NCBI GenBank assembly: GCA_011391085.1
Contig: JAABRD010000026.1
Span: forward strand, 1 to 64,000
Length of the DNA: 64,000 nt
Direction: 5' to 3'
Origin: Thiotrichaceae bacterium
GTDB taxonomy: Bacteria > Pseudomonadota > Gammaproteobacteria > Beggiatoales > Beggiatoaceae
Under the pieces are notes generated by a model that saw only the letters and a program-made list of their open reading frames with translations, was not told the origin of the DNA and did not search any database. The translations under genes and the position numbers were made by a program. Positions 17,950 to 27,531 of the stretch are shown here, in pieces; position 1 is the first letter of the stretch; each line of letters starts with the position of its first letter.

Positions 17950-19254
17950 ATGAATATTCAAAAATGTCTGTTAATTTCAGTAGGTGGTACACCTGAACCG
18001 GTGGCATATAGTATTGACCAGCATCAACCGGAAAATGTTATCTTCTTTGCTTCTTCGGAGAGTCGAAAGGAGATTGAGGAGAAAGTGCGTCCGAAAACCA
18101 CTCATAAGTGGAAAGACCAAGAAATTATTACCACTGCGGATCCTCAAGATTTGACGGTTTGTATCGAAGCACTGAATGAAGCTTTGCCAAACAAATTGAA
18201 AGCGTTGAAAGTGGGAGAGGATAATTTGATGATTGACTATACGGGCGGAACCAAAACGATGTCAGCGGCGTTGGTGTTAGCCACCATTGAGTTGCCGGTA
18301 AAGTATAGTTATATCGGGGGTAGAGTGCGATCCAAGGAGGGACTGGGGGTGGTGTTAGACGGGACGGAAGCGAAGATGGTGTTTCCTAATCCGTGGGATG
18401 TCTTGGCTATCAAGGCGGAAAAGCAGTTGGTAAGACAGTTCAATGCGCTACGTTTTATTGAGGCGGCTGATACTGCTGCCAAGGCAGAATCGCAGGTCAG
18501 TGATCGGTTGAAACCACTTTATCGGGTGTATAAAAATTTGTGCGAGGGGTACCGTTATTGGAATGATTTTGATTACAAGCAAGCCTTGGACCGACTCAAT
18601 CGCAGTCGTCGAGAACTGTCGCCTTATGCGGCTGGTGCGAATAAACCGGCGTTGGTGCGTTTGTCGCAAGAGGTGGAGGCTGACATTGCACGATTGGAGA
18701 AGATAGTGAACCTCCATAAAAAGTTAGCTGGCAAAGAGAAACCTGTTGCCGAGAAGATTCAAGAGTTCCGCTTAATGGTGGTTGACCTTGTGGCAAACAG
18801 TCTCAGGACCTGTCGAATTGCCAAGCGTCCTGATGATGGGGTCGCACGGTTATACAGTGCCTTGGAGAAGTTCGCGAAATTTTGTTTGATGGAATATGGT
18901 ATCGACAATAGTCGGACGCAGTTTGAACAAATTCCAGAGTCTCTCCGGGAGGAGTATGTCAGGCGTTATCAAGTCCGGGAGGGGAACTATTTGCAATATG
19001 GTTTACTCGCTTCCTATCGGTTGTTGAATGAACTTCAGCATCCGGTAGGTAAGCACTATCAAACTCAGCAGGCCGAATTGGAGAAGATTTTGGAGATTAG
19101 AAATCACTCGTTGATGGCACACGGTTGGAATCCAATCGGTGCGGAGGTTTTTGAGAAATTGCTGAAAGTAACCTTGGGTTTTTTGGAAATTCGCGAGGTG
19201 GAGGTTCCGACTTTTCCTCAATTAGAGACTGTCTCTAGCAAGTCAGGGGGATAA
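17950..19254 (+). CDS. CARF-HEPN ribonuclease, TIGR02710/Csm6-like
   Basis: 434 residues. CARF-HEPN proteins are type III ancillary ribonucleases activated by cyclic oligoadenylate from Cas10. The N-terminal Rossmann-like CARF domain shows LLISVGGTPEPV and the ligand-loop motif DYTGGTKTMS (T98-G99-G100-T101). The C-terminal helical half ends in R384-NHSLMA-H391, an R-X6-H match to the HEPN active site. It lies on the same strand as csm5 but behind a 191-base repeat region, so it may have its own promoter. With the Cas10 HD motif lost, this enzyme is the likely main effector. TIGR02710 placement is from motif pattern only. Confidence 0.85.
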   Translation: MNIQKCLLISVGGTPEPVAYSIDQHQPENVIFFASSESRKEIEEKVRPKTTHKWKDQEIITTADPQDLTVCIEALNEALPNKLKALKVGEDNLMIDYTGGTKTMSAALVLATIELPVKYSYIGGRVRSKEGLGVVLDGTEAKMVFPNPWDVLAIKAEKQLVRQFNALRFIEAADTAAKAESQVSDRLKPLYRVYKNLCEGYRYWNDFDYKQALDRLNRSRRELSPYAAGANKPALVRLSQEVEADIARLEKIVNLHKKLAGKEKPVAEKIQEFRLMVVDLVANSLRTCRIAKRPDDGVARLYSALEKFAKFCLMEYGIDNSRTQFEQIPESLREEYVRRYQVREGNYLQYGLLASYRLLNELQHPVGKHYQTQQAELEKILEIRNHSLMAHGWNPIGAEVFEKLLKVTLGFLEIREVEVPTFPQLETVSSKSGG

Positions 19255-19675
19255 AAATCGAAGGTCTGGCCGAGGGAGGTCTGGCGGTATCAATAAGTTA
19301 GACCTTGGAGGTCTAGCTAAGTTTGACCTCTAGTTAAGATTTTAGGTAGTGATGCAATGTGGGTGATGACGGAGGACTGGCAGTCCTAATGAGGCTTATC
19401 ACCCACATTGCATCACTACAGGGGTAGTATTTCATGTAGGGTGGATACGCTACGCTTAATCCACCCTACAAATGGAACTAAAATACCAAATTAGTTTTGC
19501 ATAGATACTTAATGTCACTGGTTAAGAGAACTGATTATGACAGTCAGATAGGGTGGAACACGCCGTTTGTCGTTGTCCCATCACTTTGTTAAGAAACAGA
19601 ATTGAGAACGAAGTCCAAAGTGTCACCTGGTCAAGGCACAGACAAAGCAACGCTTTGGACTCTTGGACCTTATTC
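19255..19675. repeat. Mixed dispersed repeats (families E, C, D) at the end of the CRISPR locus
   Basis: No gene is supported in this 421-base gap. It contains family E half-sites (about 19258-19330), the family F element annotated separately, a family C pair (TAGGGTGGATACGC with GCTTAATCCACCCTAC, about 19437-19471) and a degenerate family D pair (GTCCAAAGTG with CGCTTTGGACTC, about 19612-19662) just downstream of purH. Repeats separate the CRISPR locus from the housekeeping gene. Confidence 0.75.
19346..19419. mobile_element. MITE-like element, family F, 74 bp
   Basis: Perfect 22-base inverted ends, GTAGTGATGCAATGTGGGTG plus AT at 19346-19367 and its complement at 19398-19419. The 30-base centre has a small palindrome around GGACTGGCAGTCC. 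It has no coding capacity. A longer relative is at 49136-49293 and a lone end at 11246-11264, so this is a non-autonomous mobile family. Confidence 0.8.
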
Positions 19676-21262
19676 TTAATGCCTAAAGTGTCGCATTCCT
19701 GTCAATACCATCGTCATACCGTGTTCATCAGCCGCTTTTATCACCTCCTCATCGCGCATTGAACCACCGGGTTGAATGACGGCGGTGATGCCGACACTGG
19801 CCGCGTAATCCAGTCCATCTCGGAATGGAAAGAAGGCGTCAGAGGCCATGACGGCGTCTTGCAAGCTGAGTTTTTCATCTTGGGCTTTGAGGGCCGCTAT
19901 CTTGGCACTATAGACGCGACTCATCTGGCCGGCACCGACGCCCAGTGTCATCCCATTTTTGCAATAGACAATGGCATTGGATTTGATAAATTTGACCACT
20001 TTCCAGGCAAACAGAAGGTCTTCCAGTTCCGCGGGAGTTGGTTGACGTTTGGTGACCACTTTAAGGTCGGCTACCATGACCACCCCGCGGTCTCGATCTT
20101 GCACTAGCAGACCGCCTGTGACTCGTTTGAAATCCCAGGTCTCGCCATTTATACTTTTCCTAGAAGGTGCCCCAGTAGCATCCCATTTTCCACAAGCTAA
20201 TACTCTTACATTGACCTTGGTTGCCAAAATTGGTTTGGCTTCCAAGTCGACGTCAGGGGCAATGATGACTTCTACAAATTGGCGATCAATAATTGTTTTT
20301 GCAGTCACCGCATCCAATGGTCGATTGAGGGCAATGATGCCACCAAAAGCCGATGTTGGATCAGTTTGATAAGCACGGTTATACGCCGCCAAAATGTCAG
20401 TTCCAATCGCCACTCCACAGGGGTTAGCATGTTTGACAATGACGCAAGCTGGAGTGTCAAACGTTTTGACGCATTCTAACGCAGCGTCCGTGTCGGCAAC
20501 GTTATTGTAAGACAATTCTTTACCTTGAATTTGAATCGCGGTGGCCACCGCAGGTTCTTGTGAGTAGGATTCGACATAGAAGGCGGCACCCTGATGCGGA
20601 TTTTCACCATAACGCATCGCTTGCTTTTTGTGAAATTGCAAAGTAATGGCTGGTGGAAACTCGGCATTCTCAATGCCAGTCAGGCGACCTAAATAGTTGG
20701 CAATCGCGCCATCATAACGGGCCGTATGAGTGAACACTTTCAAGGCGAATGCAAAACGAGTGGCGTCGGTGACGGCGCCTTGATTCTCGGCCATTTCTTG
20801 AAGTACCTTGGTATAATCGTTACTATCCACCACGACGGTGACGGCGGAATGGTTCTTAGCCGCGGAACGTAGCATGGCGGGGCCACCAATATCTATGTTT
20901 TCAATGGCAGTGGATAAATCACAATCGGGTTTAGCAATCGTTTGTTCAAACGGATAAAGATTGACAACCAATAAGTCAATCGGTTGAATCTGGTGCTGGG
21001 CCATCACCGCTTCATCTAGGCCCCGGCGCCCTAATAGACCGCCATGAATTTTGGGATGCAGGGTTTTGACACGCCCTGCCATCATTTCTGGAAAGCCAGT
21101 ATAATCGGCCACTTCAATGACAGGAATGCCATTGTCAGCCAGTAATTTGGCAGTGCCGCCGGTGGACAAGATTTCTACACCTTGTTGAGTCAAGGCCTGG
21201 GCAAAAGTGACCAGACCCGTTTTGTCAGATACACTGATAAGCGCACGTTGGATGCGGGACAT
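19676..21262 (-). CDS. purH: Bifunctional AICAR transformylase / IMP cyclohydrolase PurH
   Basis: 528 residues, normal for PurH, which catalyses the last two steps of IMP synthesis in the cytoplasm. The N-terminal MGS-like cyclohydrolase domain (about 1-200) has [11 protein letters not shown] and [13 protein letters not shown]; the transformylase domain has the KHANPCGVA motif. The ATG at 21262 has GGAG nine bases upstream; an in-frame TTG one codon earlier is unlikely. The neighbouring cysQ-like gene is divergent, so the 152 bases between them should hold both promoters. Confidence 0.97.
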   Translation of the reverse strand: MSRIQRALISVSDKTGLVTFAQALTQQGVEILSTGGTAKLLADNGIPVIEVADYTGFPEMMAGRVKTLHPKIHGGLLGRRGLDEAVMAQHQIQPIDLLVVNLYPFEQTIAKPDCDLSTAIENIDIGGPAMLRSAAKNHSAVTVVVDSNDYTKVLQEMAENQGAVTDATRFAFALKVFTHTARYDGAIANYLGRLTGIENAEFPPAITLQFHKKQAMRYGENPHQGAAFYVESYSQEPAVATAIQIQGKELSYNNVADTDAALECVKTFDTPACVIVKHANPCGVAIGTDILAAYNRAYQTDPTSAFGGIIALNRPLDAVTAKTIIDRQFVEVIIAPDVDLEAKPILATKVNVRVLACGKWDATGAPSRKSINGETWDFKRVTGGLLVQDRDRGVVMVADLKVVTKRQPTPAELEDLLFAWKVVKFIKSNAIVYCKNGMTLGVGAGQMSRVYSAKIAALKAQDEKLSLQDAVMASDAFFPFRDGLDYAASVGITAVIQPGGSMRDEEVIKAADEHGMTMVLTGMRHFRH

Positions 21263-21414
21263 CAAAGAATTCTCCTTAAATTGAGTTTAAATGTTAGATT
21301 TGTTTTTTTGACAACTGGCAGAAATTTGTTTTCTGCCTAACTTTCTTTTGGGTATGCTATCATGTAAAATGTTGACATCCAAATGATCAACCCAAAAAAT
21401 CGAGAAACCACAAA

Positions 21415-22224
21415 ATGTTGTCTAATTCAACTCTCTTAGAATTGTTAGAGGCCGTCCGAAACCTTGCCCAAACTGCGGGGGAACGTATTATGGAAGTTTA
21501 TGCCACTAATTTTGACGTGGAACAGAAGGCCGATAAGACGCCCCTAACCTTGGCCGACATGGCCTCGCATCAAACCATTGTGACGGGTCTCAAACAGTTG
21601 ACCCCTCAATGGCCTGTGTTATCCGAAGAATCCGCCCAATTACCTTACTCAGAACGGGAAACCTGGCCATGTTATTGGCTGGTGGATCCGTTAGATGGGA
21701 CACGGGAGTTTATTAAACGCAATGGCGAATTTACCGTCAACATTGCGTTGATTGAAAACCATAAAACTATCATGGGAGTCGTCTCTGTGCCGGTGACAAA
21801 GATAAGTTATTTTGCTACCATCGGCAATGCGGCTTTTAAACAGTTACCCGACCAATCACCTATTCCAATTCATTCCCGACCTTGTCCCAAAGACCGTTGG
21901 ACGGTGGCAGGCAGTCGATCACATGCAGGAGATACGCTACAAAAGTTTCTGGAAAAATTGGAAGTGGAAGTGGAGTTGGTCAGTATTGGCAGTTCCCTCA
22001 AATCCTGCTTGGTTGCGGAAGGGAAAGTAGATATTTATCCGCGTTTTGGACCCACTTCGGAATGGGACACCGCAGCGGCCCAATGTGTGGTGGAACAAGC
22101 AGGTGGGCAGTTAACCGATTTACAATTGCAATCATTGCGTTACAACACTAAAGAATCTTTGCTGAATCCACATTTCTTGGTATTTGGGGATGCCAGTGTC
22201 GATTGGGCACGATATTTGGGTTAA
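21415..22224 (+). CDS. cysQ: 3'(2'),5'-bisphosphate nucleotidase CysQ-like
   Basis: 269 residues of the inositol-monophosphatase superfamily. CysQ hydrolyses 3'-phosphoadenosine 5'-phosphate formed during sulphate activation. The metal-binding motif DPLDGTREF follows LSEESAQ (first metal glutamate), and the second motif WDTAAAQCVVEQAGG lies near the C terminus. All three fit the CysQ branch better than SuhB. It is transcribed away from purH. The 5-prime region includes GGTATGCTATCAT, a possible -10 box, but no convincing -35. Confidence 0.9.
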   Translation: MLSNSTLLELLEAVRNLAQTAGERIMEVYATNFDVEQKADKTPLTLADMASHQTIVTGLKQLTPQWPVLSEESAQLPYSERETWPCYWLVDPLDGTREFIKRNGEFTVNIALIENHKTIMGVVSVPVTKISYFATIGNAAFKQLPDQSPIPIHSRPCPKDRWTVAGSRSHAGDTLQKFLEKLEVEVELVSIGSSLKSCLVAEGKVDIYPRFGPTSEWDTAAAQCVVEQAGGQLTDLQLQSLRYNTKESLLNPHFLVFGDASVDWARYLG

Positions 22225-22533
22225 TTGCTTTTGGAGTGAGTTAATTGCCCAGAAGTTAATTGCCCAAGAGTCCAAAGCAAAGCTTCGCTTTTTCCTCCTG
22301 AAGTCGTGTTGAGTCAGTTTCAGGTAGGCAAAATCCTTTTCTGCAACCCTAGCTTTGCTTTTTAAGATATTTACTGCTAATGTTATAGATAAGGGGTTGA
22401 GTTAGAGTGTTCAGATAGACCATATAAACAGCGCATATCATAAATATTGTGACCTGTGTGCTTGAATAGACAGGTGGGCCAAGTCACCTTGGCAACCCAA
22501 TTAAGATTCACCTTATTAGGAGGTGTAGAGGTT
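22225..22533. other. Intergenic region with a degenerate family D element
   Basis: No gene is seen. TTAATTGCCCA occurs twice (about 22239 and 22255), followed by a degenerate family D pair (GAGTCCAAAGCAAAGC with GCTTCGCTTT). The remainder is AT-rich and ends in the strong AGGAGG-type ribosome-binding site of the next gene. Confidence 0.55.
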
Positions 22534-22959
22534 ATGAAAAAACTTTTTATTATCATGCTGATACCGCTATTGATGGTAGGACTGGTGGACCAGATGACTT
22601 TGGCTGCCAATCCCACCCATCTGAAAACGTTGAAGGAAACCAAAAAGTGTGTCCGCTGTAATTTAAGTGGTGCGCGTCTGAATGGGGCAAGACTCATACG
22701 CGCCCAATTATCGGGGGCTGATTTAAGTGGTGCTAAATTGAGAGGTGCGAATTTACGAGGTGCCGACCTCAGCGGTGCAAATCTTGCCGGTGCCGATTTA
22801 CGTCGTGCTAATTTACGTGGTGCCAGAATGGGCCGGGCGAATTTGAGGAGTGCTAATCTAGGCGGTGCGAATTTGCGAGGTGCAGATTTGAGTGGCGCCA
22901 ATTTGGGAGGGGCGAATCTCAAAGGGGCAATTACGAATGATGCCAAAGGGGCACCGTGA
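22534..22959 (+). CDS. Exported pentapeptide-repeat protein
   Basis: 141 residues. Residues 1-25 form a signal peptide ([18 protein letters not shown] core). After [13 protein letters not shown] there are about 20 consecutive A-[ND]-L-x-G type pentapeptides ([10 protein letters not shown] and similar), which fold as a right-handed quadrilateral beta helix. The final residues turn polar. The ATG has AGGAGG about 11 bases upstream. Some pentapeptide proteins mimic DNA and inhibit gyrase, but the signal peptide argues for an envelope or periplasmic role here. The exact function is unknown. Confidence 0.85.
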   Translation: MKKLFIIMLIPLLMVGLVDQMTLAANPTHLKTLKETKKCVRCNLSGARLNGARLIRAQLSGADLSGAKLRGANLRGADLSGANLAGADLRRANLRGARMGRANLRSANLGGANLRGADLSGANLGGANLKGAITNDAKGAP

Positions 22960-23225
22960 CGGACTGGTCAAAGTAAGTTCTAATGCAAAACTCATCTGGT
23001 ATTTGGAATATTTGAGGTCATCAACCCTGAACATTTTCCAAACAGTCACCGTTGGACTAGAGGCTTTAGCCGCAATGCCATTAAGTTAAGGAATATCCAG
23101 CCAATGTAGGGTGGATTAAGCGAAGCGTATCCACCATCTATCAATTTTGGTGGATACGCTAACGCTTAATCCACCCTACATTATCCACCCTACATTGCTA
23201 CCAACGACTTCTGTTTCGCAATTAT
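22960..23225. repeat. Family A and C dispersed repeats downstream of argA
   Basis: A family A half-site (GGACTAGAGGCTTTAGCCG) with its ATGCCATTAAGTTAAGG extension lies at about 23052-23091. A family C inverted pair follows (TAGGGTGGATTAAGCG about 23106, CGCTTAATCCACCCTACA about 23163) plus an extra half-site, ATCCACCCTACATT. The repeats sit between convergent genes, where they could serve as transcription ends. No gene is seen. Confidence 0.8.
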
Positions 23226-24539
23226 CTATAACCTCTTCACAAACACCTTTGACTTCCGTTGATAGTTATACAACGCCCGTCGGGCCATTGGCAAAGACTC
23301 TAATTCCGCTACCACAAAACCACGTTCTTGAAACCAATGGGCCGCATGGGTGGTTAACACAAATAAACGAGTCATCCCTAATTGACGCGCTTCCCTTTCC
23401 AAAAAAGCCAATAACGTATCTCCTCGGTGGGCCCGCCGATAACTGGGATGCACTGCCAAACATGCCAACTCTGCCATCTGTTCGGCCACAAATGGATACA
23501 AGGCCGCACAAGCGACCATCATTCCATCTCGTTCTTGCACAGTAAAATAATTAATTTCCATCTCCAATTTCTCGCGGGATCGACGCACCAAAATACCTGC
23601 CTCCTCCAGCGGCCGAATTAACTCTAACACACCTCCTACATCCTCAATGGTGGCCTTTCGTAAATGTTCAAACGTGTCCACACTGATTAATGTTCCATTA
23701 CCATCACGAGTGAACAGTTCCAATAATAAAGTACCTTCCACTTGCCAAGACACCAAATGCACCCGTTGTACTCCCTGTTGACAAGCCCGTATCACATTTG
23801 CCAACAGGTGACAATGTTCACTCCCCACCTCTCGTTGCACTTCGGTCAACAGACGTTGTGCCTCGAACACGGTCAACTCGCGTATCAACTGGCCTTTTTC
23901 ATCTACAATTCCCTCTGCTTCCGTTAAACAGATCAACTTATTGGCCCCCAGGGCTATCGCCACCTCTGTCGCAACGTCTTCCGTCAATAAATTAAAGGCT
24001 TCCCCTGTCGGAGAATAACCAATGGGACCCAGTAAGACAATACAACCTTCATCTAACCGACGTGTGATGGCAGATACCTCGACTCGACGCACTTCTCCCG
24101 TATATCCATAGTCCACCCCGTCACGAATCCCCACAGGACGGGCTACGATAAAATTTCCAGACGCGGTATTTATCCGCACCTCCGACGCTGGCTGATTCGT
24201 TAAACCACTGGATAACGCGCTTTCAACATCACTTCGCACCTCCCCCCAGGCCGCTTTAACACAATTCAAAGTTGGTGCATCTGTGATTCGCAATCCCTGG
24301 GCATAGCAAGACGGCAACCCGCGTGCCTGTAAATGTTGTTCAATCTGCGGACGAATCCCATGCACAAGCACGAGACGAATCCCTAAACTATTCATCAAAA
24401 CAATATCCTGGAGGAGAGAAGCAAAGTGCGAACTATAAACCACTTCTCCTCCAAAACAGATGACGAAAGTGCGCCCGCGGTGGGCATGAATATAGGGCGA
24501 AACTTGACGGAACCAAGTGACAAAGGGGGAAATATTCAT
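23226..24539 (-). CDS. argA: N-acetylglutamate synthase ArgA
   Basis: 437 residues, normal for the classical ArgA that makes N-acetyl-L-glutamate, the first step of arginine synthesis. An amino-acid-kinase-like domain (about 1-290; VICFGGEVVYS, LVLVHGIRPQIEQ, GYTGEVRRV) is followed by a GNAT acetyltransferase domain (about 300-437; LAVHPSYRRAHRGDTLLAFLER). The ATG at 24539 begins MNISPFVTWFRQVSPYI, the usual family start; earlier codons translate the C/G-run repeat. It is regulated in relatives by arginine binding to the kinase-like domain. Confidence 0.95.
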   Translation of the reverse strand: MNISPFVTWFRQVSPYIHAHRGRTFVICFGGEVVYSSHFASLLQDIVLMNSLGIRLVLVHGIRPQIEQHLQARGLPSCYAQGLRITDAPTLNCVKAAWGEVRSDVESALSSGLTNQPASEVRINTASGNFIVARPVGIRDGVDYGYTGEVRRVEVSAITRRLDEGCIVLLGPIGYSPTGEAFNLLTEDVATEVAIALGANKLICLTEAEGIVDEKGQLIRELTVFEAQRLLTEVQREVGSEHCHLLANVIRACQQGVQRVHLVSWQVEGTLLLELFTRDGNGTLISVDTFEHLRKATIEDVGGVLELIRPLEEAGILVRRSREKLEMEINYFTVQERDGMMVACAALYPFVAEQMAELACLAVHPSYRRAHRGDTLLAFLEREARQLGMTRLFVLTTHAAHWFQERGFVVAELESLPMARRALYNYQRKSKVFVKRL

Positions 24540-24747
24540 GTGTAGATAATGTGATTCCTCATCACTTGTACCCCCCTGCCCCCCGTACACGGGGGGAGTG
24601 ACTCCCCCCCGCGTGCGCGGGGGGGCAGGGGGGGTACAAATTACTATAGAACGGCAAGGAGAAACTCAGTTTCTTCAAGAAACTGAGTTTCTGTGGCAAA
24701 GGCGAGGAGAAATTCAGTTTCTTCAAGAAACTGAGTTTCTCTGGCTA
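24540..24747. repeat. Family G palindrome and paired AAACTCAGTTTC hairpins
   Basis: Between queA (upstream on the minus strand) and argA lie a C/G-run palindrome (about 24568-24640, like 1-190) and two near-identical hairpins built from AGAAACTCAGTTTCTT and AAGAAACTGAGTTTCT (about 24658-24692 and 24708-24742). The hairpins are strong enough to end queA transcription but lack a clear T-tract on the minus strand. Confidence 0.8.
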
Positions 24748-25779
24748 TCAACTCTTTTCCAAAAACATCGCATCCCCATAACTAAAAAAACGATACTCTT
24801 TAGCCACCGCATGACGATAAGCACCCAACACCAATTCAGGTCCTCCAAACGCACAGACCAACATCAATAACGTCGACTCCGGTAAATGAAAATTGGTCAA
24901 CAAAGCGTCGACACAGCGAAATTGAAAACCTGGGGTAATAAACAACCTAGTCTCCCCCTGAAACGGTTTAATCTCCCCATTCAACGCCGCAGTCTCCAAG
25001 GCGCGTACTGACGTGGTACCAATCGCCACGACTCGTCCACCCCGTTGTTTGGTCTCCATTACTTGTTGACAAACTTCGGCTGACACATTCAGCCATTCCG
25101 CGTGCATCACATGTTGATGAATTTCCTCCACTCGCACAGGTGCAAACGTCCCTGCGCCTACATGCAAAGTCACGAATCCCAATTCTACTCCCAGGTCCCG
25201 AATGTGTTTCAACATCGATTCATCAAAATGGAGCCCCGCGGTAGGAGCCGCTACGGCCCCGCGTTGGCGGGCATAGACGGTTTGGTAACGAGTTCTATCC
25301 ATTTCTGTATCAACCCGTTTCATATAAGGAGGTAACGGAACATGTCCAATCTCTTCTAAAATATCCTCCACAGACTTATTTCCCGCCAAGACTTCCAATT
25401 CAAAAAAATGGTCCACCCGTTGCGAGACTTTCAGGTTGACACCATTTTCTAGGTGAATCAAGGTATTGATTTTAAGTGCGTGACTGGTTCGTAACTGTGC
25501 CAACATTCGCTTCTCGTCTAACACCCGTTCAACTAAAATCTCCACCTTCCCACCCGACGGTTTTTGACCAAATAAACGGGCTGGTATCACACGAGTATCA
25601 TTTAAAACTAATAAATCTCCTGTTCTCAAAAAACTTGGAAAGTCGGTGAACTGTAAATCTTGCCAGGTCCCTTTGGCAGAATCTACATATAGCAAACGAC
25701 TCCCAGTCCGCGTTGGGCTAGGCAATTGGGCAATCAAATGCGCTGGCAAATCATAAAAAAAATCGGAAAGACGTGTCAT
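24748..25779 (-). CDS. queA: tRNA preQ1 ribosyltransferase-isomerase QueA
   Basis: 343 residues. QueA transfers and rearranges the ribosyl part of SAM onto preQ1 in tRNA to make epoxyqueuosine. The length matches the family. Recognisable parts are DFFYDLPAHLIAQ at the N terminus, LLVLNDTRVIPARLFG, APTAGLHFDE, VTLHVGAGTFAPVR and TNFHLPESTLLMLVCAFGG. No tgt or yajC follows in this window, so the usual queA-tgt operon is not conserved here. The gene is intact. Confidence 0.97.
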   Translation of the reverse strand: MTRLSDFFYDLPAHLIAQLPSPTRTGSRLLYVDSAKGTWQDLQFTDFPSFLRTGDLLVLNDTRVIPARLFGQKPSGGKVEILVERVLDEKRMLAQLRTSHALKINTLIHLENGVNLKVSQRVDHFFELEVLAGNKSVEDILEEIGHVPLPPYMKRVDTEMDRTRYQTVYARQRGAVAAPTAGLHFDESMLKHIRDLGVELGFVTLHVGAGTFAPVRVEEIHQHVMHAEWLNVSAEVCQQVMETKQRGGRVVAIGTTSVRALETAALNGEIKPFQGETRLFITPGFQFRCVDALLTNFHLPESTLLMLVCAFGGPELVLGAYRHAVAKEYRFFSYGDAMFLEKS

Positions 25780-25836
25780 GGAAACGAAACTCTATAGAAT
25801 TGGTGGAATTGATTGACAAGGTGCCATAACGAGAAT

Positions 25837-25890
25837 TTGGAGTACGGAATTTATTCCGTTTCAATCGACGGAATAAATTCCGTACTCCAA
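25837..25890. repeat. Family B hairpin between queA and a glycosyltransferase gene
   Basis: A 54-base perfect inverted pair, TTGGAGTACGGAATTTATTC and its complement, with stems of about 23 bases around a short centre. It touches the stop codon of the glycosyltransferase gene and is probably part of its transcript end. Confidence 0.88.
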
Positions 25891-27006
25891 CTACCCCCGT
25901 CTAAACCGTTCGATAATCTCCTTATACGTTTCCTGCCACCGATGAATATTCATCGCCATATCAAAATTCTGTTTGACAAACAATTTGGCATTGTCGGCCA
26001 ACGTTAATCGCAATTCGCGATTCTCAATCAGCGTCTTGATGGCTTGATACCAGGCTTTACTCAGCTTCTGCTTCTCCGTCGTGACCAATAATCCGGTCTT
26101 CCCCTCCGTTATCGTCCTAGTATAGGGTTCCACCTGGGAAGCAATTGTGGGGACGCCACAGGCACTGTATTCCAAAAACTTGAGATTCGATTTGCAACGA
26201 TTAAACGGGATGTCCACCAAAGGGGCGAGGCCAATGTCAAATTGGGTCAACATCTTTGGATATTCCAGTCTCTCTTTGACCCAAGGCAGATGGATGAACC
26301 TCTCTTCTGGAATACCTTCCCAAACATAAAAGGGACGGTTTTGAACATTTTTATAATGGCCATTCCAACCACCAATGACGAATTTGGTTTGGGGAAAATC
26401 GCGCAGAATTTTTTTGATGACATCCACAATGATTTGCACATCTGGGACATGACTGACGCCACCCGCCCAGCCTATCCAAATCTCGTCACCATGGTCAGGT
26501 CTCTGGGTATTTTCGGGATTGAAAATCTCATAGTCGAGGCAATTAGGCAACACATAGATATTTTTGTTATACTTGGAATACATCCGTTTGAGAAACTCCG
26601 TTGTCACCGTCATGGCGGCCGCTTCTCGTAAATAAGCGTTGATATTATTGAACCGCTGCGTCTTGGTTTTGGGATCATTATACACGAAATACGCGGGCGC
26701 GTAAGGAGATAAACCATGTAAATAATCGTCCACTTCATAGACACAAGGGACCCGTAACCCCGTTTGCAAGTATCTGAGATTCTGTAGTTGAATGTCCCCG
26801 TATTGCCTTTGATGCACCGTCAGGTCATAGACGTTTTGACGCTGACCCGACGCATCCATGGTGACCCATTCCTCAGGGTGCATATAGTTGTTGTAGGAAG
26901 CGACAATTTCATTCCCACACAATTTATTTAGATATTTTTGAACCTGTTCGACCCGTAGCCAGCCGGGGCCGTCTTGGTCGGATTGCCAGAAATGCACTTT
27001 GTACAT
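25891..27006 (-). CDS. Glycosyltransferase, GT4-like (GT-B fold)
   Basis: 371 residues from the ATG at 27006 (MYKVHFWQSDQDGPG); a longer frame would need a TTG at 27081. The C-terminal half has GT4-type features: IWIGWAGGVSHVPD, TKFVIGGWNGHYKN, and the E-x7-E-like region LKFLEYSACGVPTIAS followed by EGKTGLLV. It probably adds a sugar to a surface glycan or glycoprotein; donor and acceptor are unknown. It stands alone, bounded by repeats on both sides, away from the larger glycan cluster at 41-49 kb. Confidence 0.85.
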   Translation of the reverse strand: MYKVHFWQSDQDGPGWLRVEQVQKYLNKLCGNEIVASYNNYMHPEEWVTMDASGQRQNVYDLTVHQRQYGDIQLQNLRYLQTGLRVPCVYEVDDYLHGLSPYAPAYFVYNDPKTKTQRFNNINAYLREAAAMTVTTEFLKRMYSKYNKNIYVLPNCLDYEIFNPENTQRPDHGDEIWIGWAGGVSHVPDVQIIVDVIKKILRDFPQTKFVIGGWNGHYKNVQNRPFYVWEGIPEERFIHLPWVKERLEYPKMLTQFDIGLAPLVDIPFNRCKSNLKFLEYSACGVPTIASQVEPYTRTITEGKTGLLVTTEKQKLSKAWYQAIKTLIENRELRLTLADNAKLFVKQNFDMAMNIHRWQETYKEIIERFRRG

Positions 27007-27531
27007 GAGTGTAAAATCACTGGAAAAATCAAGATTGTAGATTAAATGGTTTGTTTTAAAAAGTGGCTTGGTTTTTTTCAAAAAACCGAGACTTTTAATT
27101 TTTTAGATGATAAACTATTTTAAATAAATGTGCAAGAGTAAACTTCAATGGATAATGTATAATAGTGAAAAAGGCACCGCTGGACTAGAGGCTTCAGCCG
27201 GTGGTAGGCTACCCCCTTCTTTCGGTCATGTGCCAACCCCCACCGGCTGAAGCCTCAATGCCATTAAGTTAAGGTAGGGTGGATTAAGCGTTAGCGTATC
27301 CACCATCCCCGAAACTGGTGGATACGCTAACGCTTAATCCACCCTACATGGTTAGGATATTTCTTAACTTAATGGCATTGCGGCTGAAGCCTCTAATCCA
27401 GCGGTGCCTGGTTCATGGATAATAATGAAGAAATGTAAGTACCCATAATTAAGATTTCTAACCCTCTGGAACGCAATAAGAATTATTGCGAACGAGGAAC
27501 TCTACAACACCACTAGAGAGTTTAAACATTT
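27007..27531. repeat. Nested dispersed repeats (family C inside family A)
   Basis: No gene is seen. From about 27180 to 27410 a family A pair (GGACTAGAGGCTTCAGCCGG ... GCCTCTAATCCAGC) encloses an inner family A arm, the paired segments AATGCCATTAAGTTAAGG and CTTAACTTAATGGCATT, and in the middle a complete family C pair (27274-27346). This reads as one repeat inserted inside another. A short family J-like hairpin (AACGCAATAAGAATTATTGCG) lies at about 27469-27490. The P-type ATPase gene starts 40 bases later. Confidence 0.85.

Noticed and set aside
22383-22946. Minus-strand frame opposite the pentapeptide-repeat gene
   Set aside because: Its Ala/Pro/Leu repeats mirror the pentapeptide codons; the plus-strand protein has a signal peptide and a good ribosome-binding site.
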